Shown one piece after another: positions 8,687-18,000 of a stretch of DNA of 19,182 bases. Every line of letters starts with the position of its first letter. Position 1 is the stretch's first letter. The notes beneath the pieces are model-generated. The model was not told the origin of the DNA and made no database searches. It worked only from the letters and a program-made list of their open reading frames with translations. This DNA comes from CALSMU01 sp963926405 (GTDB lineage Bacteria; Bacteroidota; Bacteroidia; Flavobacteriales_D; Parvicellaceae). Position numbers and translations under genes: made by a program. The stretch is from positions 1 to 19,182 of the forward strand of contig CAWUXI010000144.1 of assembly GCA_963926405.1 (NCBI GenBank), given 5' to 3'.

Positions 8687-11158
8687 ATGAAACAGGGAAG
8701 GAAAAGGTTAAATAAAGGAAAAACCCTAGGATTTTTCCTGCTGTTCTTTTCCTGGGTTCCTTCATTTAATGCGCAACAGATAAGAGTTGTAAATGAAATG
8801 TTTGAGCCTTTGGACGAAGTAGGTGTTTGCAATATTCTTGAGACAAAGTGCACGCATACAGGATATAAAGGCAATACAAATATTTCTGAATTTGGGATAA
8901 ATGACACCCTCGTATTTACAATAGAATCCTATAAATCCCAAAAATTAACGGTTGCTACTATTCTAAACGAAGGCCGTTGGGTAATTATGGAGCCTACAAG
9001 CAACATGCTCAGTGGAGTTCAAATAATAGCCCCTCTAAGGAATGAAAATAGGAATAATGGAAAATCCACAAATCAAACAGAAATTATTTCTGCAGAAGAA
9101 CTAGAAGAATTAAATGCCCAAACTACTGCTGACGTTTTGCAAAATGCTGATGGGATTCAAGTTCAAAAGAGTCAAATGGGGGGTGGAAGTCCAATAATAA
9201 GAGGGTTTGAGGCAAACAGAGTTCTTTTACTTATTGATGGAGTTCGTTTAAACAATGCAATTTATCGTGGGGGCCACCTGCATAACAGCATTACTGTTGA
9301 CAATAACGTTCTTTCTCAAGTGGAAATCCTCTATGGACCAGGTTCTGCTGTTTATGGGAGTGATGCGATCGGTGGCGTTGTTCATTTTCACACGAAAGAC
9401 CCAAAGCTTTCTAAAGGAGATTCAATTATTATAGGTGGTTCAGGAATGTTGAGATACAATAGTGCTAATCATGAGAAGTCGGGCCATTTTGACATATCTA
9501 TAGGAGGCAAGAAGTTTGGTTCTATTACATCTGTTTCGGCAAATGATTTTGGAGATTTATTGTCAGGAAGTAAACGGGTGCATGGCTATGATGATTTTGG
9601 GAACATTAATATTTACGCGCAAAGAGTTGACGGGAAAGACTCTGCGTTAATCAATGAGAATCCGAATCTACAAATAGGAACAGCATATAAACAAGTTGAT
9701 TTACTTCAAAAATTGATTTACAGACACTCCGAAAAAGTAACATTTAAACTGAATACGCAATATTCAAATTCAACGGATGTCCCTAGGTTTGATAGGCTTA
9801 ATAATGTTAAAGAGGATGGTATGTTGGAATACTCAGAATGGTATTATGGTCCTCAGGAGAGGATGTTCGCATCTTTCAAAACCGAATTATCAGCTTCTAA
9901 TTTTTTCTTTTCGAAAGCTTCTTTTATTGCATCTGCACAAAACATAAATGAAGATAGAGTTAAAAGATTGTTCGGTTCAAATTCAAGAAGTAGCAATAAT
10001 GAAAATGTGAAAGTGTATGGTTTTAATGTTGATTTAGTGCGTGCAATAGACAGCGCATCGCAATTGTTCTATGGCTTAGAACTTACGCATAATGATTTGG
10101 TTTCAACGGCCTTTACTGAAGATATTGTAACTGGAGAAATGGGAAGTGAATCTACACGATACCCAGATGGAGGCAGTGAGATGAGTACAGGAGCATTTTA
10201 CTTAAGCTATGCGCGCGCATTCAAAAAGGTAATTACCAAGGTAGGCGGAAGGTATAACTACAACAACTTGCGAGCTCGCTTTGTTGACGAATCGTTTGTT
10301 GCGCTTCCGTTCGACGTTATCAATTCAACCAGTCGAGCTTTATCTGGAAGTTTTGGAATGGTTTATTTGCCAACAAAAAACTTTAAGTCAAATTTTAATA
10401 TTAGCACTGGTTTTAGATCTCCGAACATTGATGATTTTGGTAAGGTGTTTAAAAAAGGAGATTTTGTGGTAATTCCCAACAATAACATTAAGCCAGAATA
10501 TGCTTACAGTGCTGAATTGGGGTTTTCAAAAACGTTTCAAAGAGAATATCATTCCAATGGAATTAACACGTACAAAGTTAATTTTGTCACAATTGGAGTA
10601 ATCGGTTTTTGTACTGTTTTGGACCATGCTATTGTAAGAGAAGATTACAGGTTGAATGGACTGGATTCATTAATGTACGAAGGGAAAAACAGAAAGATAC
10701 AAACGAATATAAATGCCGAACAGGCTATTATATATGGGGGGTCTGGCAGTATTAAAATCACATTTACTAAAAACATCCACCTTACCTCAAGTTTAAATTA
10801 TACTGAAGGATACCTGACAAGTTCTAGGGAGCCGTTTGCTCACATTTCCCCAGTATTTGGGAAAACAAGGCTATTGCTTGAAAAGGAAAACTGGGATATA
10901 GAACTGTTTAGTAATTATAATAGTTGGAAAAGAATCACTGATTTTGCTGCAGGAATCACGGATAATCCACAAGAAGCAACGGTTGATGGGAGCCCTTCGT
11001 GGTATACAATTAATTTAAGGGCAAGTTTATCGTTAAACGAGTCTGTTACGCTGCAATTTGGAGTAAACAATCTTATGGATCAGCACTATAAAATGTTTGC
11101 GTCTGGAATAAGTGCTCCAGGAAGAAATCTAATGGTATCGGGCCGCGTCTTTTTTTAG
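8687..11158 (+). CDS. TonB-dependent outer-membrane receptor, possibly heme-type
   Basis: An 823-residue outer-membrane transporter driven by TonB-ExbBD. Residues 1-29 form a signal peptide with a basic start and a cut near FNA-QQ. Residues about 31-105 resemble the carboxypeptidase-like regulatory domain found at the N terminus of many Bacteroidota receptors. The plug spans about 130-240, with VLLLIDGVRLNN (179-190), EILYGPGSAVYGSDAIGG (213-230) and HFHTKDP. The rest is the 22-strand barrel, ending in NNLMDQHYKMFASGISAPGR and a terminal Phe. The plug and the SGISAPGRN ending resemble hemoglobin/heme receptors, but no substrate can be assigned firmly. There is no SusD partner, which argues against a SusCD glycan system. 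The gene begins 3 bases after recO and probably shares its transcript. The frame is intact throughout. Confidence 0.92.
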   Translation: MKQGRKRLNKGKTLGFFLLFFSWVPSFNAQQIRVVNEMFEPLDEVGVCNILETKCTHTGYKGNTNISEFGINDTLVFTIESYKSQKLTVATILNEGRWVIMEPTSNMLSGVQIIAPLRNENRNNGKSTNQTEIISAEELEELNAQTTADVLQNADGIQVQKSQMGGGSPIIRGFEANRVLLLIDGVRLNNAIYRGGHLHNSITVDNNVLSQVEILYGPGSAVYGSDAIGGVVHFHTKDPKLSKGDSIIIGGSGMLRYNSANHEKSGHFDISIGGKKFGSITSVSANDFGDLLSGSKRVHGYDDFGNINIYAQRVDGKDSALINENPNLQIGTAYKQVDLLQKLIYRHSEKVTFKLNTQYSNSTDVPRFDRLNNVKEDGMLEYSEWYYGPQERMFASFKTELSASNFFFSKASFIASAQNINEDRVKRLFGSNSRSSNNENVKVYGFNVDLVRAIDSASQLFYGLELTHNDLVSTAFTEDIVTGEMGSESTRYPDGGSEMSTGAFYLSYARAFKKVITKVGGRYNYNNLRARFVDESFVALPFDVINSTSRALSGSFGMVYLPTKNFKSNFNISTGFRSPNIDDFGKVFKKGDFVVIPNNNIKPEYAYSAELGFSKTFQREYHSNGINTYKVNFVTIGVIGFCTVLDHAIVREDYRLNGLDSLMYEGKNRKIQTNINAEQAIIYGGSGSIKITFTKNIHLTSSLNYTEGYLTSSREPFAHISPVFGKTRLLLEKENWDIELFSNYNSWKRITDFAAGITDNPQEATVDGSPSWYTINLRASLSLNESVTLQFGVNNLMDQHYKMFASGISAPGRNLMVSGRVFF

Positions 11159-11232
11159 TCAAAATTTAATGTCACCTCTTGCAAGTATGATTAATTGTTG
11201 TGCGTCATAAAAAGCGGAAGCGCAAAGGGTCA

Positions 11233-11302
11233 GTAATAAATAGTATTACGCTATAAAGGTTTTAGGACAGCATCAAGTAAACATTGATTTGGTACGCTAT
11301 AA
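11233..11302. repeat. Small inverted and direct repeats in the gap after the receptor gene
   Basis: In the roughly 280-base gap between the receptor and the SpoIIE sensor, GTAATA (11233-11238) and TATTAC (11244-11249) form a perfect 6-base inverted repeat with a 5-base spacer. Overlapping its right arm, TACGCTATAA occurs at 11247-11256 and again at 11293-11302, 46 bases apart. These could be binding sites for a regulator of the downstream gene, or chance in AT-rich DNA. A further 7-base inverted repeat (GGTTATT at 11343-11349, AATAACC at 11380-11386) precedes a T-rich run and might be a weak terminator or attenuator. Confidence 0.3.
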
Positions 11303-11406
11303 TTCAGGAGTGTATAATGTCTTTCTTATTCAAAACAATAGAGGTTATTCCAGGGTGTTATTTAAGGGGGGTGAACAATAATAACCGAATTTTATTTTTA
11401 GTTAAG

Positions 11407-11436
11407 GTTGATTATTCAAGCCAATTTTTATCTTTG
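11407..11436 (+). promoter_or_regulatory. Possible Bacteroidota promoter overlapping the start of the SpoIIE sensor gene
   Basis: GTTG at 11407-11410 and TATCTTTG at 11429-11436 fit the TTG / TAnnTTTG consensus with an 18-base spacer. The second box ends only 4 bases before the GTG codon at 11441, so transcription would begin at about the start codon. It is therefore either a near-leaderless promoter, or coincidence with the true promoter further upstream. Confidence 0.35.
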
Positions 11437-11440
11437 TTTG

Positions 11441-14400
11441 GTGAAAACTATCCTTTTATATTTTATTGTATTCTTTTCCCTGATGTTTCAGGGATTGGCG
11501 CAGAAAAGTTTGCCAGATCTAAATGGAACTTTTTTACTGGAAAATTATTCTCCTAAAGAGTACAATGGGAACCCGCAAATTTTCGACATAGTTCAAGATT
11601 CACGAGGGGTAATGTATTTTTCCAATCAGAAAGGGATCTTTGAGTATGACGGCATAAACTGGACTAATATACCTATTGGAAAAGAAGATTTGAGGTGTCT
11701 CTCTTTAATAAAAGGAGAAGATGGGTTAATTTACGCTGGAGCTAATGGAGATTTTGGAGTGCTTAAACCGGATGCATTAGGAAATTTACAATTTGTCTCT
11801 GAATTAGAACATTTAGGAATTGATAGTATTGGTAGAGTTGCAAAAATACTTCTTCAAAATAACAAAAAGTATCTAAAAACGGATGAGGAATTATTCGTTA
11901 TTACCGCTGAAGGTGTTGAGGTTATAAAGCCAGAAACAACGATTATGGATATTTTCTTTTTAGATAATAAACTGTTTGTTTTGCAAAACGGATTGGGCTT
12001 GTTCGTTCTCAAAGGGAAAGATTTGAAAAAGGTGGAAGAAGGAGAGCAGTTCTCAACTCGAAGGGTAATCGCTACAGCTAGATTCGGTAATAGAAATTTA
12101 TTTTTCACGGATCAAGATGGTATTTACGAGCTGTCAAATACAGGAAGGCTTATAAAAAGAAATATTTTTGATGGAATGTCTTTGCTTTCTGCAATTAAAA
12201 TTAACGATGATTTGATTTCATTGGGGACAAGCTCAAATGGAATTGTTGTTGTCGATAAAAAGTTTAACACCGTTTACAGTATTGGCATAGAAAAAGGGTT
12301 AATAGATGCCGCAATAAAAGCACAATTTATAGATGCTGAAAAAAACCTTTGGTTAGGAACAAATGTTGGGATTTCAAAAATTGAGATTGGATCTCCGGTA
12401 TTGAAATTTGGTTTATACTCTGGCCTTCAAGGCACTGTGGAGGGCTTAGCTAGTTTTAACAATCGACTATATGTTGCTTCTCAAAACGGTCTTTATTGGA
12501 TGGATGATAATGGGTTTTTTGAAAATATAGGGAGCATTGAAAAAGATTGTTATGGGTTTCAGGTGTTTCCTAATGAAAATGATACTTTATTGTTAGTTTC
12601 GGAAGTACAGGGTGTAATAGCATTAGATAAAAAAAATGAGAAATTCAATTTGCAACCGGGGGGGCCTTGGGAAATTCAAGTATCTCCTCTCAATCCAAAT
12701 GAGATTATTATTATTCACTTTGATGGATTAGCTAATTTGGTTTACGAGAATGGCGAGTTTGTAACGGAAAATTATTTTAGAAATTTCACAGGCGCCGAAC
12801 CATTTAACTTTGTTGTGCAAGACGATGGTACAATTTGGATTGGCACCACTAAAGATTTAGAAGGTGGAGTTTACAAAACGCATGTGGATATATTTCGCGA
12901 TTCAACTATAACGTTTGAAAGGTATTATACAGAAGAAGGCCTTCCAGAGGGCTCGAATTATATGTTTCAAAAAGGTCAAGATGTTTTTGCCGGAACAGAT
13001 ATGGGTTTATATAAGTATGTAAAAGGTCAGTTTATTGTCTATAATGACTTTGGTGTAGATTTTTCAGAAGGCAGAGGGTTACATAGAATAAGCCAAGATG
13101 TTGAAGGAAATATTTGGATGGTTTTATTTGATGAAGAAAATAATTACGAAATAGGTTACTCAAGCCTTGTTGAAGGAGAATATGTATGGAATAGTAAGAT
13201 GTTTAGGAGGCACTCTGACGATATAATCCACACGATGCTTCATGAGAAAAATGGGATTACATGGTTGGGAGGAACAAACGGTTTAATTCGGTATGACAAT
13301 AAAGTAGTAAGTGATTACGGGATTCCTTTTAATGCTTTAATTCGCAGCGTGACTTTTGGAGATAGCTTGCTGTTTGGAGGTGCTTACCAAAAAGATGATA
13401 ATAATAGTTTAACCCAGCCAGAGGGTTTTGAAATTAATTTGAAATATTCAGCAAATATGCCCATAACTTTTTCTTTTGCATCCACTTCCTATATTGATGA
13501 AAAGAAAACAGAATATAGTTTTTTATTAGAAGGGCATAGTGATGATTGGACAAAATGGGCTCCGCGAACAATAAAAGAATATTATTTATCAGAGGGTTCA
13601 TACTCATTTAGAGTAAAGGCTAAAAACATCAATGGTTTAGTGTCAGCGGAATCTATTTTCACTTTTAACGTCCTTCCCCCATGGTATAGAACAACTTGGG
13701 CTTATGTGCTTTACGTAGTCGGATTTGTGATTGTAGTTTATACCATAATTCGTTTAAGTATAAGAAGGGTAAGACAAAAAAACATTCAATTGGAAGGCTT
13801 GGTAGAAGAGCGAACGAAAGAGGTTGTGATTCAAAAGCAAGACGCCGAGAAACAAAGAGATATTGCAGAGCGTCAGAAAGAATTAGTTGAGCAAGCACAT
13901 CGAGAAATAACAGACAGTATTAATTATGCCGAACGAATTCAGCGTAGTTTTTTAGCAACAAATGACATTCTGGATAAAAATTTAGAAGAATATTTTGTGT
14001 TCTTTCAACCAAAAGATGTGGTAAGTGGAGATTTTTATTGGGCAGATAAATTGAGTAACGGAAATTTTGCGATGGTAAATGCTGATAGCACTGGACATGG
14101 AGTTCCGGGAGCTATTATGAGTATTCTTAATATTTCATCTATTGAAAAAGCCATTGAACAAAAGTTACTTGAACCTGCTTCCATTTTTAATTCTACCCGT
14201 AAAACCATTATCGAACGCTTAAAAAAAGATGGCAGCCCAGACGGGGGAAAAGATGGAATGGATGCGAGTATAATATGCTTTGATTTCCCCAGTAATAAAT
14301 TTACATATACTGCAGCTCAAAATCCAATTTGGATAGTTCGAGATGGAGCTCTGACTGAAATAAAGCCAGAGAAAATGCCGGTTGGAAAACACGATAAGGA

Positions 14401-14656
14401 TAAAGTTCCATTTGTAGGAGGTGTATTCGAAATGAAAAAAGGGGATGTAATTTATACATTAACCGATGGTTTTCAAGATCAATTTGGAGGCCTTAAAGGA
14501 AAGAAGTTTATGGTAAAGAAAATGAGAGAATATATTCTATCGATTTCTCATTTACCTATGAAAGAGCAGTACACAAGAATTAGTGAAGTATTTTCTAATT
14601 GGAAAGGCGACACCGAACAAGTTGACGATGTGTGCGTAATTGGAGTTCGTATTTAA
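11441..14656 (+). CDS. Beta-propeller sensor with Y_Y_Y domain, membrane helix and SpoIIE (PP2C-type) phosphatase output
   Basis: From the GTG at 11441 the protein has 1,071 residues and begins with a clean signal peptide (KTILLYFIVFFSLMFQGLAQ); longer TTG starts at 11408 and 11438 exist, but the 11408 one would spoil it. Residues about 25-665 are propeller blades with LWLGTN, IWIGTT and TWLGGTN motifs (Reg_prop family). About 670-748 is a Y_Y_Y domain (YSFLLEG, W.KW, EGSYSFRVKA). A membrane helix lies at about 753-773, a charged coiled coil at 775-840 and a SpoIIE phosphatase at about 850-1071. Metal-site aspartates are visible: D864 in SGDFYW, D882 in ADSTGHG, D1009 in LTDGFQDQ and D1062/D1063 in VDDV. 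This looks like an envelope sensor that dephosphorylates a Ser/Thr-phosphorylated partner, typically an anti-sigma antagonist; no such partner is encoded here. Ligand unknown. Confidence 0.9.
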   Translation: MKTILLYFIVFFSLMFQGLAQKSLPDLNGTFLLENYSPKEYNGNPQIFDIVQDSRGVMYFSNQKGIFEYDGINWTNIPIGKEDLRCLSLIKGEDGLIYAGANGDFGVLKPDALGNLQFVSELEHLGIDSIGRVAKILLQNNKKYLKTDEELFVITAEGVEVIKPETTIMDIFFLDNKLFVLQNGLGLFVLKGKDLKKVEEGEQFSTRRVIATARFGNRNLFFTDQDGIYELSNTGRLIKRNIFDGMSLLSAIKINDDLISLGTSSNGIVVVDKKFNTVYSIGIEKGLIDAAIKAQFIDAEKNLWLGTNVGISKIEIGSPVLKFGLYSGLQGTVEGLASFNNRLYVASQNGLYWMDDNGFFENIGSIEKDCYGFQVFPNENDTLLLVSEVQGVIALDKKNEKFNLQPGGPWEIQVSPLNPNEIIIIHFDGLANLVYENGEFVTENYFRNFTGAEPFNFVVQDDGTIWIGTTKDLEGGVYKTHVDIFRDSTITFERYYTEEGLPEGSNYMFQKGQDVFAGTDMGLYKYVKGQFIVYNDFGVDFSEGRGLHRISQDVEGNIWMVLFDEENNYEIGYSSLVEGEYVWNSKMFRRHSDDIIHTMLHEKNGITWLGGTNGLIRYDNKVVSDYGIPFNALIRSVTFGDSLLFGGAYQKDDNNSLTQPEGFEINLKYSANMPITFSFASTSYIDEKKTEYSFLLEGHSDDWTKWAPRTIKEYYLSEGSYSFRVKAKNINGLVSAESIFTFNVLPPWYRTTWAYVLYVVGFVIVVYTIIRLSIRRVRQKNIQLEGLVEERTKEVVIQKQDAEKQRDIAERQKELVEQAHREITDSINYAERIQRSFLATNDILDKNLEEYFVFFQPKDVVSGDFYWADKLSNGNFAMVNADSTGHGVPGAIMSILNISSIEKAIEQKLLEPASIFNSTRKTIIERLKKDGSPDGGKDGMDASIICFDFPSNKFTYTAAQNPIWIVRDGALTEIKPEKMPVGKHDKDKVPFVGGVFEMKKGDVIYTLTDGFQDQFGGLKGKKFMVKKMREYILSISHLPMKEQYTRISEVFSNWKGDTEQVDDVCVIGVRI

Positions 14657-14810
14657 CGAACTTCTATGAAGCGGTTTACATTGAGCATAGTCGAAATGTA
14701 ATTGGAGTGAAGATATGAACGAAAATGAAGTGCAGTTTATCTTGAGCTTTTGTCGAATGGGTGTTATAGGCGTCAGAATATAACGCAAAAGGGGTTGTAC
14801 AGTCGAAGGG
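14637..14810 (+). repeat. Three diverged tandem units of about 62 bp duplicating the SpoIIE gene's 3' end
   Basis: Unit 1 (14637-14698) contains the last codons and stop of the SpoIIE gene plus 42 following bases. Unit 2 (14699-14763) and unit 3 (14764-14810, internally shortened) repeat it. Units 1 and 2 share TAATTGGAGT, a later AACGAA, then ATGAAG...TTTA..TTGAGC....GTCGAA. Unit 3 keeps AACGCAAAA and AGTCGAA but lacks the TTGAGC part. Each unit can be read as V-I-G-V-(R/K)-I followed by a stop (TAA, TGA, TAA). Inverted repeats occur inside: TTACATT/AATGTAA at 14676-14701 and GTGTTATA/TATAACGC at 14761-14786 (one G-T pair). Alignment is by eye. Confidence 0.7.
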
Positions 14811-15000
14811 CGTTTTTGTGTTTATACAGGAAAATCGAAAATTTTCAAAATGGTTAATGGTTTAGATCAATGATTCTCGCTTCGATGAATGGTAGGTTTA
14901 AATATTATGGAAGGTTAATATGTTGAGATAAGTAATGTGTGTTGCGTGTTTGTTTATAGGGAAATGAGTTATATTTGCCCTAGATTTAAACTCCAAAAAA
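14657..15000. other. 344-bp intergenic region between SpoIIE sensor and PKD/SprB protein
   Basis: The first 154 bases are the diverged tandem units that echo the SpoIIE gene's tail. Bases 14811-14948 hold only AT-rich DNA with a small stem (GAAAAT 14830-14835, ATTTTC 14841-14846) and no T-rich hairpin convincing as a terminator. The last 50 bases carry the promoter and an A-rich leader for the next gene. I see no tRNA, riboswitch or credible long ORF on either strand. Confidence 0.7.
14949..14977 (+). promoter_or_regulatory. Consensus Bacteroidota promoter for the PKD/SprB gene
   Basis: TTTG at 14949-14952 and TATATTTG at 14970-14977, separated by 17 bases, match the -33/-7 consensus of the phylum's main sigma factor exactly. 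Transcription should begin around 14982-14985, giving a leader of about 16-19 bases that ends in six A residues directly before the ATG. A-rich start regions replace Shine-Dalgarno sites in this group. Confidence 0.8.
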
Positions 15001-18000
15001 ATGAAAAAACAGTATATCCTCTCATCATTGCTTTCAGTATTCACATTTTTAACAGTTAACGCTCAAGTGTCTTTTACGGCAGATGTTACTTCTGGATGTG
15101 GACCTTTGACTGTAACTTTCACTAATACTACTAGCGATCCAAATGCTGATAACTACCAATGGAACTTTGGCAATGGAGGGGGTTGGATTTCAGGAACAAA
15201 TCAAACTTATACCTATACTTCTTCTGGTGATTTTTGGGTGTACCTTGATGCGTTTGATAATTTAGGGAATTATCTTGGAAGTTATAATACCATGGTAAAT
15301 GTGTTGGGGCCTCCTTCATTTTTTAGTCTAAACAATGATTCAACGTGTATAAATGATCAAACTTCTTTTTACCTTGTTGGTAATGGAGATTCGTGGCTTT
15401 GGGATTTTGGTGATGGAGCTTCATATCTTGAAGGATCTACTTACGGAGGAGCTTGGCATAGTTACACTACTCCAGGAACCTACTCTGTTTCATGCGCGGT
15501 TACTAATACTTGTGGAACGTATTCTTTAGATACAATTATTAATGTGGTTGCAACTGGCGTAGGGTTTAGTTACCCTCCTAGCCTATATGTATCTGCTGAT
15601 ACTGCCTGCCCTAACGATGTGTTAAGTTTTGCCGTAGACTATGGTTTAACTAATGTGCTATGGGATTATAATGATGGTTCTTTTGATGTGTCAACTTATT
15701 CAGAACATAGTTTTGGTAATTTTGGGTGGAATTATATTGATTTAACAGCTACAAATGGTTGTGGGTCTTCTATTGTAGTTTCAGACAGTGTATTTGTTGA
15801 TTCTAATGCTCCTGTAACGTTTTCAGGCATGCAAGTCCCTGACACAATTTGCCCAGGGCAAGAATTTAATATTTATGTATATGGCAACGGTAGCGCTAAT
15901 ACATATCAATGGGATATGGGAGATGGTTCGGCTGTAATAGTTGATGAATATGTTAATTATACATATGCGTCTGTTGGAATTTATACGCTTAACGTGTTGA
16001 TTACCAATGCTTGCGGAAATACCCTAACCGTTCCTTATGAAATAGTCGTTTCTAATACGGCTCAAATTCAAAACCCATACTTTGATCTGGCTTCCAATTT
16101 ATCTTGTCCAGGAGATTTTGTGCAATTTAATTTAAGTTGGGAATATGATTATTATCTAGATTTTGGGGATGGAACAGCATCAACTTCAGACTGGGAGCAT
16201 GTGTATAGCAACTCAGGGGTTTACCCGGTATCGGTAACATATCAAAACGCATGTGGGAATAGTTTTACTATGTACGACACTATATATGTGCAGGACAATT
16301 TACCGTTTACAGGTAATAATATATATGCTACTGTTAATAATAATCCAAATTGTGTAAATTCTGTAACTGATTTTTATGCTCAGTCAGGATATGCGGGATA
16401 TAGTTGGGATTTTGGAGATGGAGGAACATCAACGAATAAAGATGCTGAACACATTTACAATGCAGCGGGAAATTATGATGCCTTTGTAACTATAACCAAT
16501 GGATGTGGTTCTAGTACTAATGTTTATGTCCCTGTTTATATAGTTGATAATCTTCCTATATCTACTATTAATTATAACATAATGGGAGATTCAGTGTGTC
16601 CAGGAGATGAGCTGTTATTTCTAACCTCTACTAATGGTGGCCTTGAATGTGTTTGGGATTTTGGAGATGGTTTTAATGGTGTAGGTGTTGTTTCTCATTC
16701 TTATCAAAATATAGGAACGTATTACGTTTCGTTAACGGCAACAAATGGATGTGGTAATGACTTTACTATAATTGATTCAGTGGTTGTAGATAATAATGCG
16801 TTTCCAAGCGCAAATTCGATTCAAGTTTTTGCACAAGAACAGGGATGTGTTGGGGATGAATTGTATTTTGTCGTAAGTCCAGCTAATGCAGGTGATTATA
16901 CGTGGTCGTTTGGTGATGGAAACTCAACTACTGAAACATTTCCGCTTTTAACTCCAGAAGCAACATATGATGTAGTTCTGCATTCGTATTTAGCCACAGG
17001 AACTTATGAAGCTCATTTTTCGGTTACGAATGGTTGCGGTAACAGTTATTATGATACTTTATTTGTTGAGGTGGGAACAATTGGAGATCCAATTGCTGCT
17101 GAAGCAACTTTCTTTTGGAATGATATGGAAGCATCCTGTCAAGCAGAACCGATTGAATTTTTTGCAGTAGGATCATCTACTTATTCGTGGGATTTTGGAG
17201 ATGGTTCCGGTGTGTTGATTACATCAGGGTCACTAACCTCTGTTTATCATACTTATCAAAATGCTGGATCTTATAATATTGTTTTAACAGGAGTTAATCA
17301 ATGTGGAGGATCTGACTCTAGAACGGAAGAGATTTTTATTCCGCAATCACTAATTGATATTACAACAAATGCTGTGCAATTAGCAAATTGCGGCGAGAAT
17401 GATGGGATGGCAGTTGTTTCGGCTACAGGGGGAATGCCTCCTTATCAATATGGATGGAGTAATGGAGATAATTCTGTAATTGCAGATAGTTTGGGTTCAG
17501 GGTTATACGTAATTACTGTAACAGATAATAATGATTGTTCAAGTGAAGGGATAGTAACGGTTGATGATAATCAAGGGCCAATTATTTTAGTTGACGGAAT
17601 TACGGATATCGGTTGTTATGGCGGTAGTAATGGGAATATTAGTATATCAATTTTGGGGGGTTCTCCTCCCTATAATATTTTATGGTCAAATGGGGATCAA
17701 ACAGAAGATATCTATGGCTTAGTAGCCGGTCCATATGAGGTTTTTGTAACGGATGCAAACGGATGTATGGGCATGGAAAGCATTACGGTTACGCAACCAG
17801 AGGAGGCAATAGTTTCAATTATTACACAACCATCAGCGTGTGGAAATAATACAGGTGGAGCGATGGCTGTAATAAGTAATGGTGCTGCTCCATATAACTA
17901 TATCTGGCCAAATCAAACTGGTCCAGTGTCTCAAACAGCTGGGCTTGCTCCAGGTATTTATGAATTACTAGTTATTGATGCAAATACATGTTTGTTGCAG

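Noticed and set aside
11284..11556. 90-codon open frame overlapping the start of the SpoIIE sensor gene
   Set aside because: It overlaps the signal-peptide region in another frame, has no recognisable domain, and the sensor gene is intact without it.
14676..14701. Stem TTACATT/AATGTAA as a terminator of the SpoIIE gene
   Set aside because: The 7-base stem is AT-rich, has a 12-base loop and no T-run after it.
14715..14783. Short open frame starting MNENEV and ending VIGVRI
   Set aside because: It is only 22 codons, and its end is explained by the tandem tail repeats; the upstream part resembles nothing in the SpoIIE protein.
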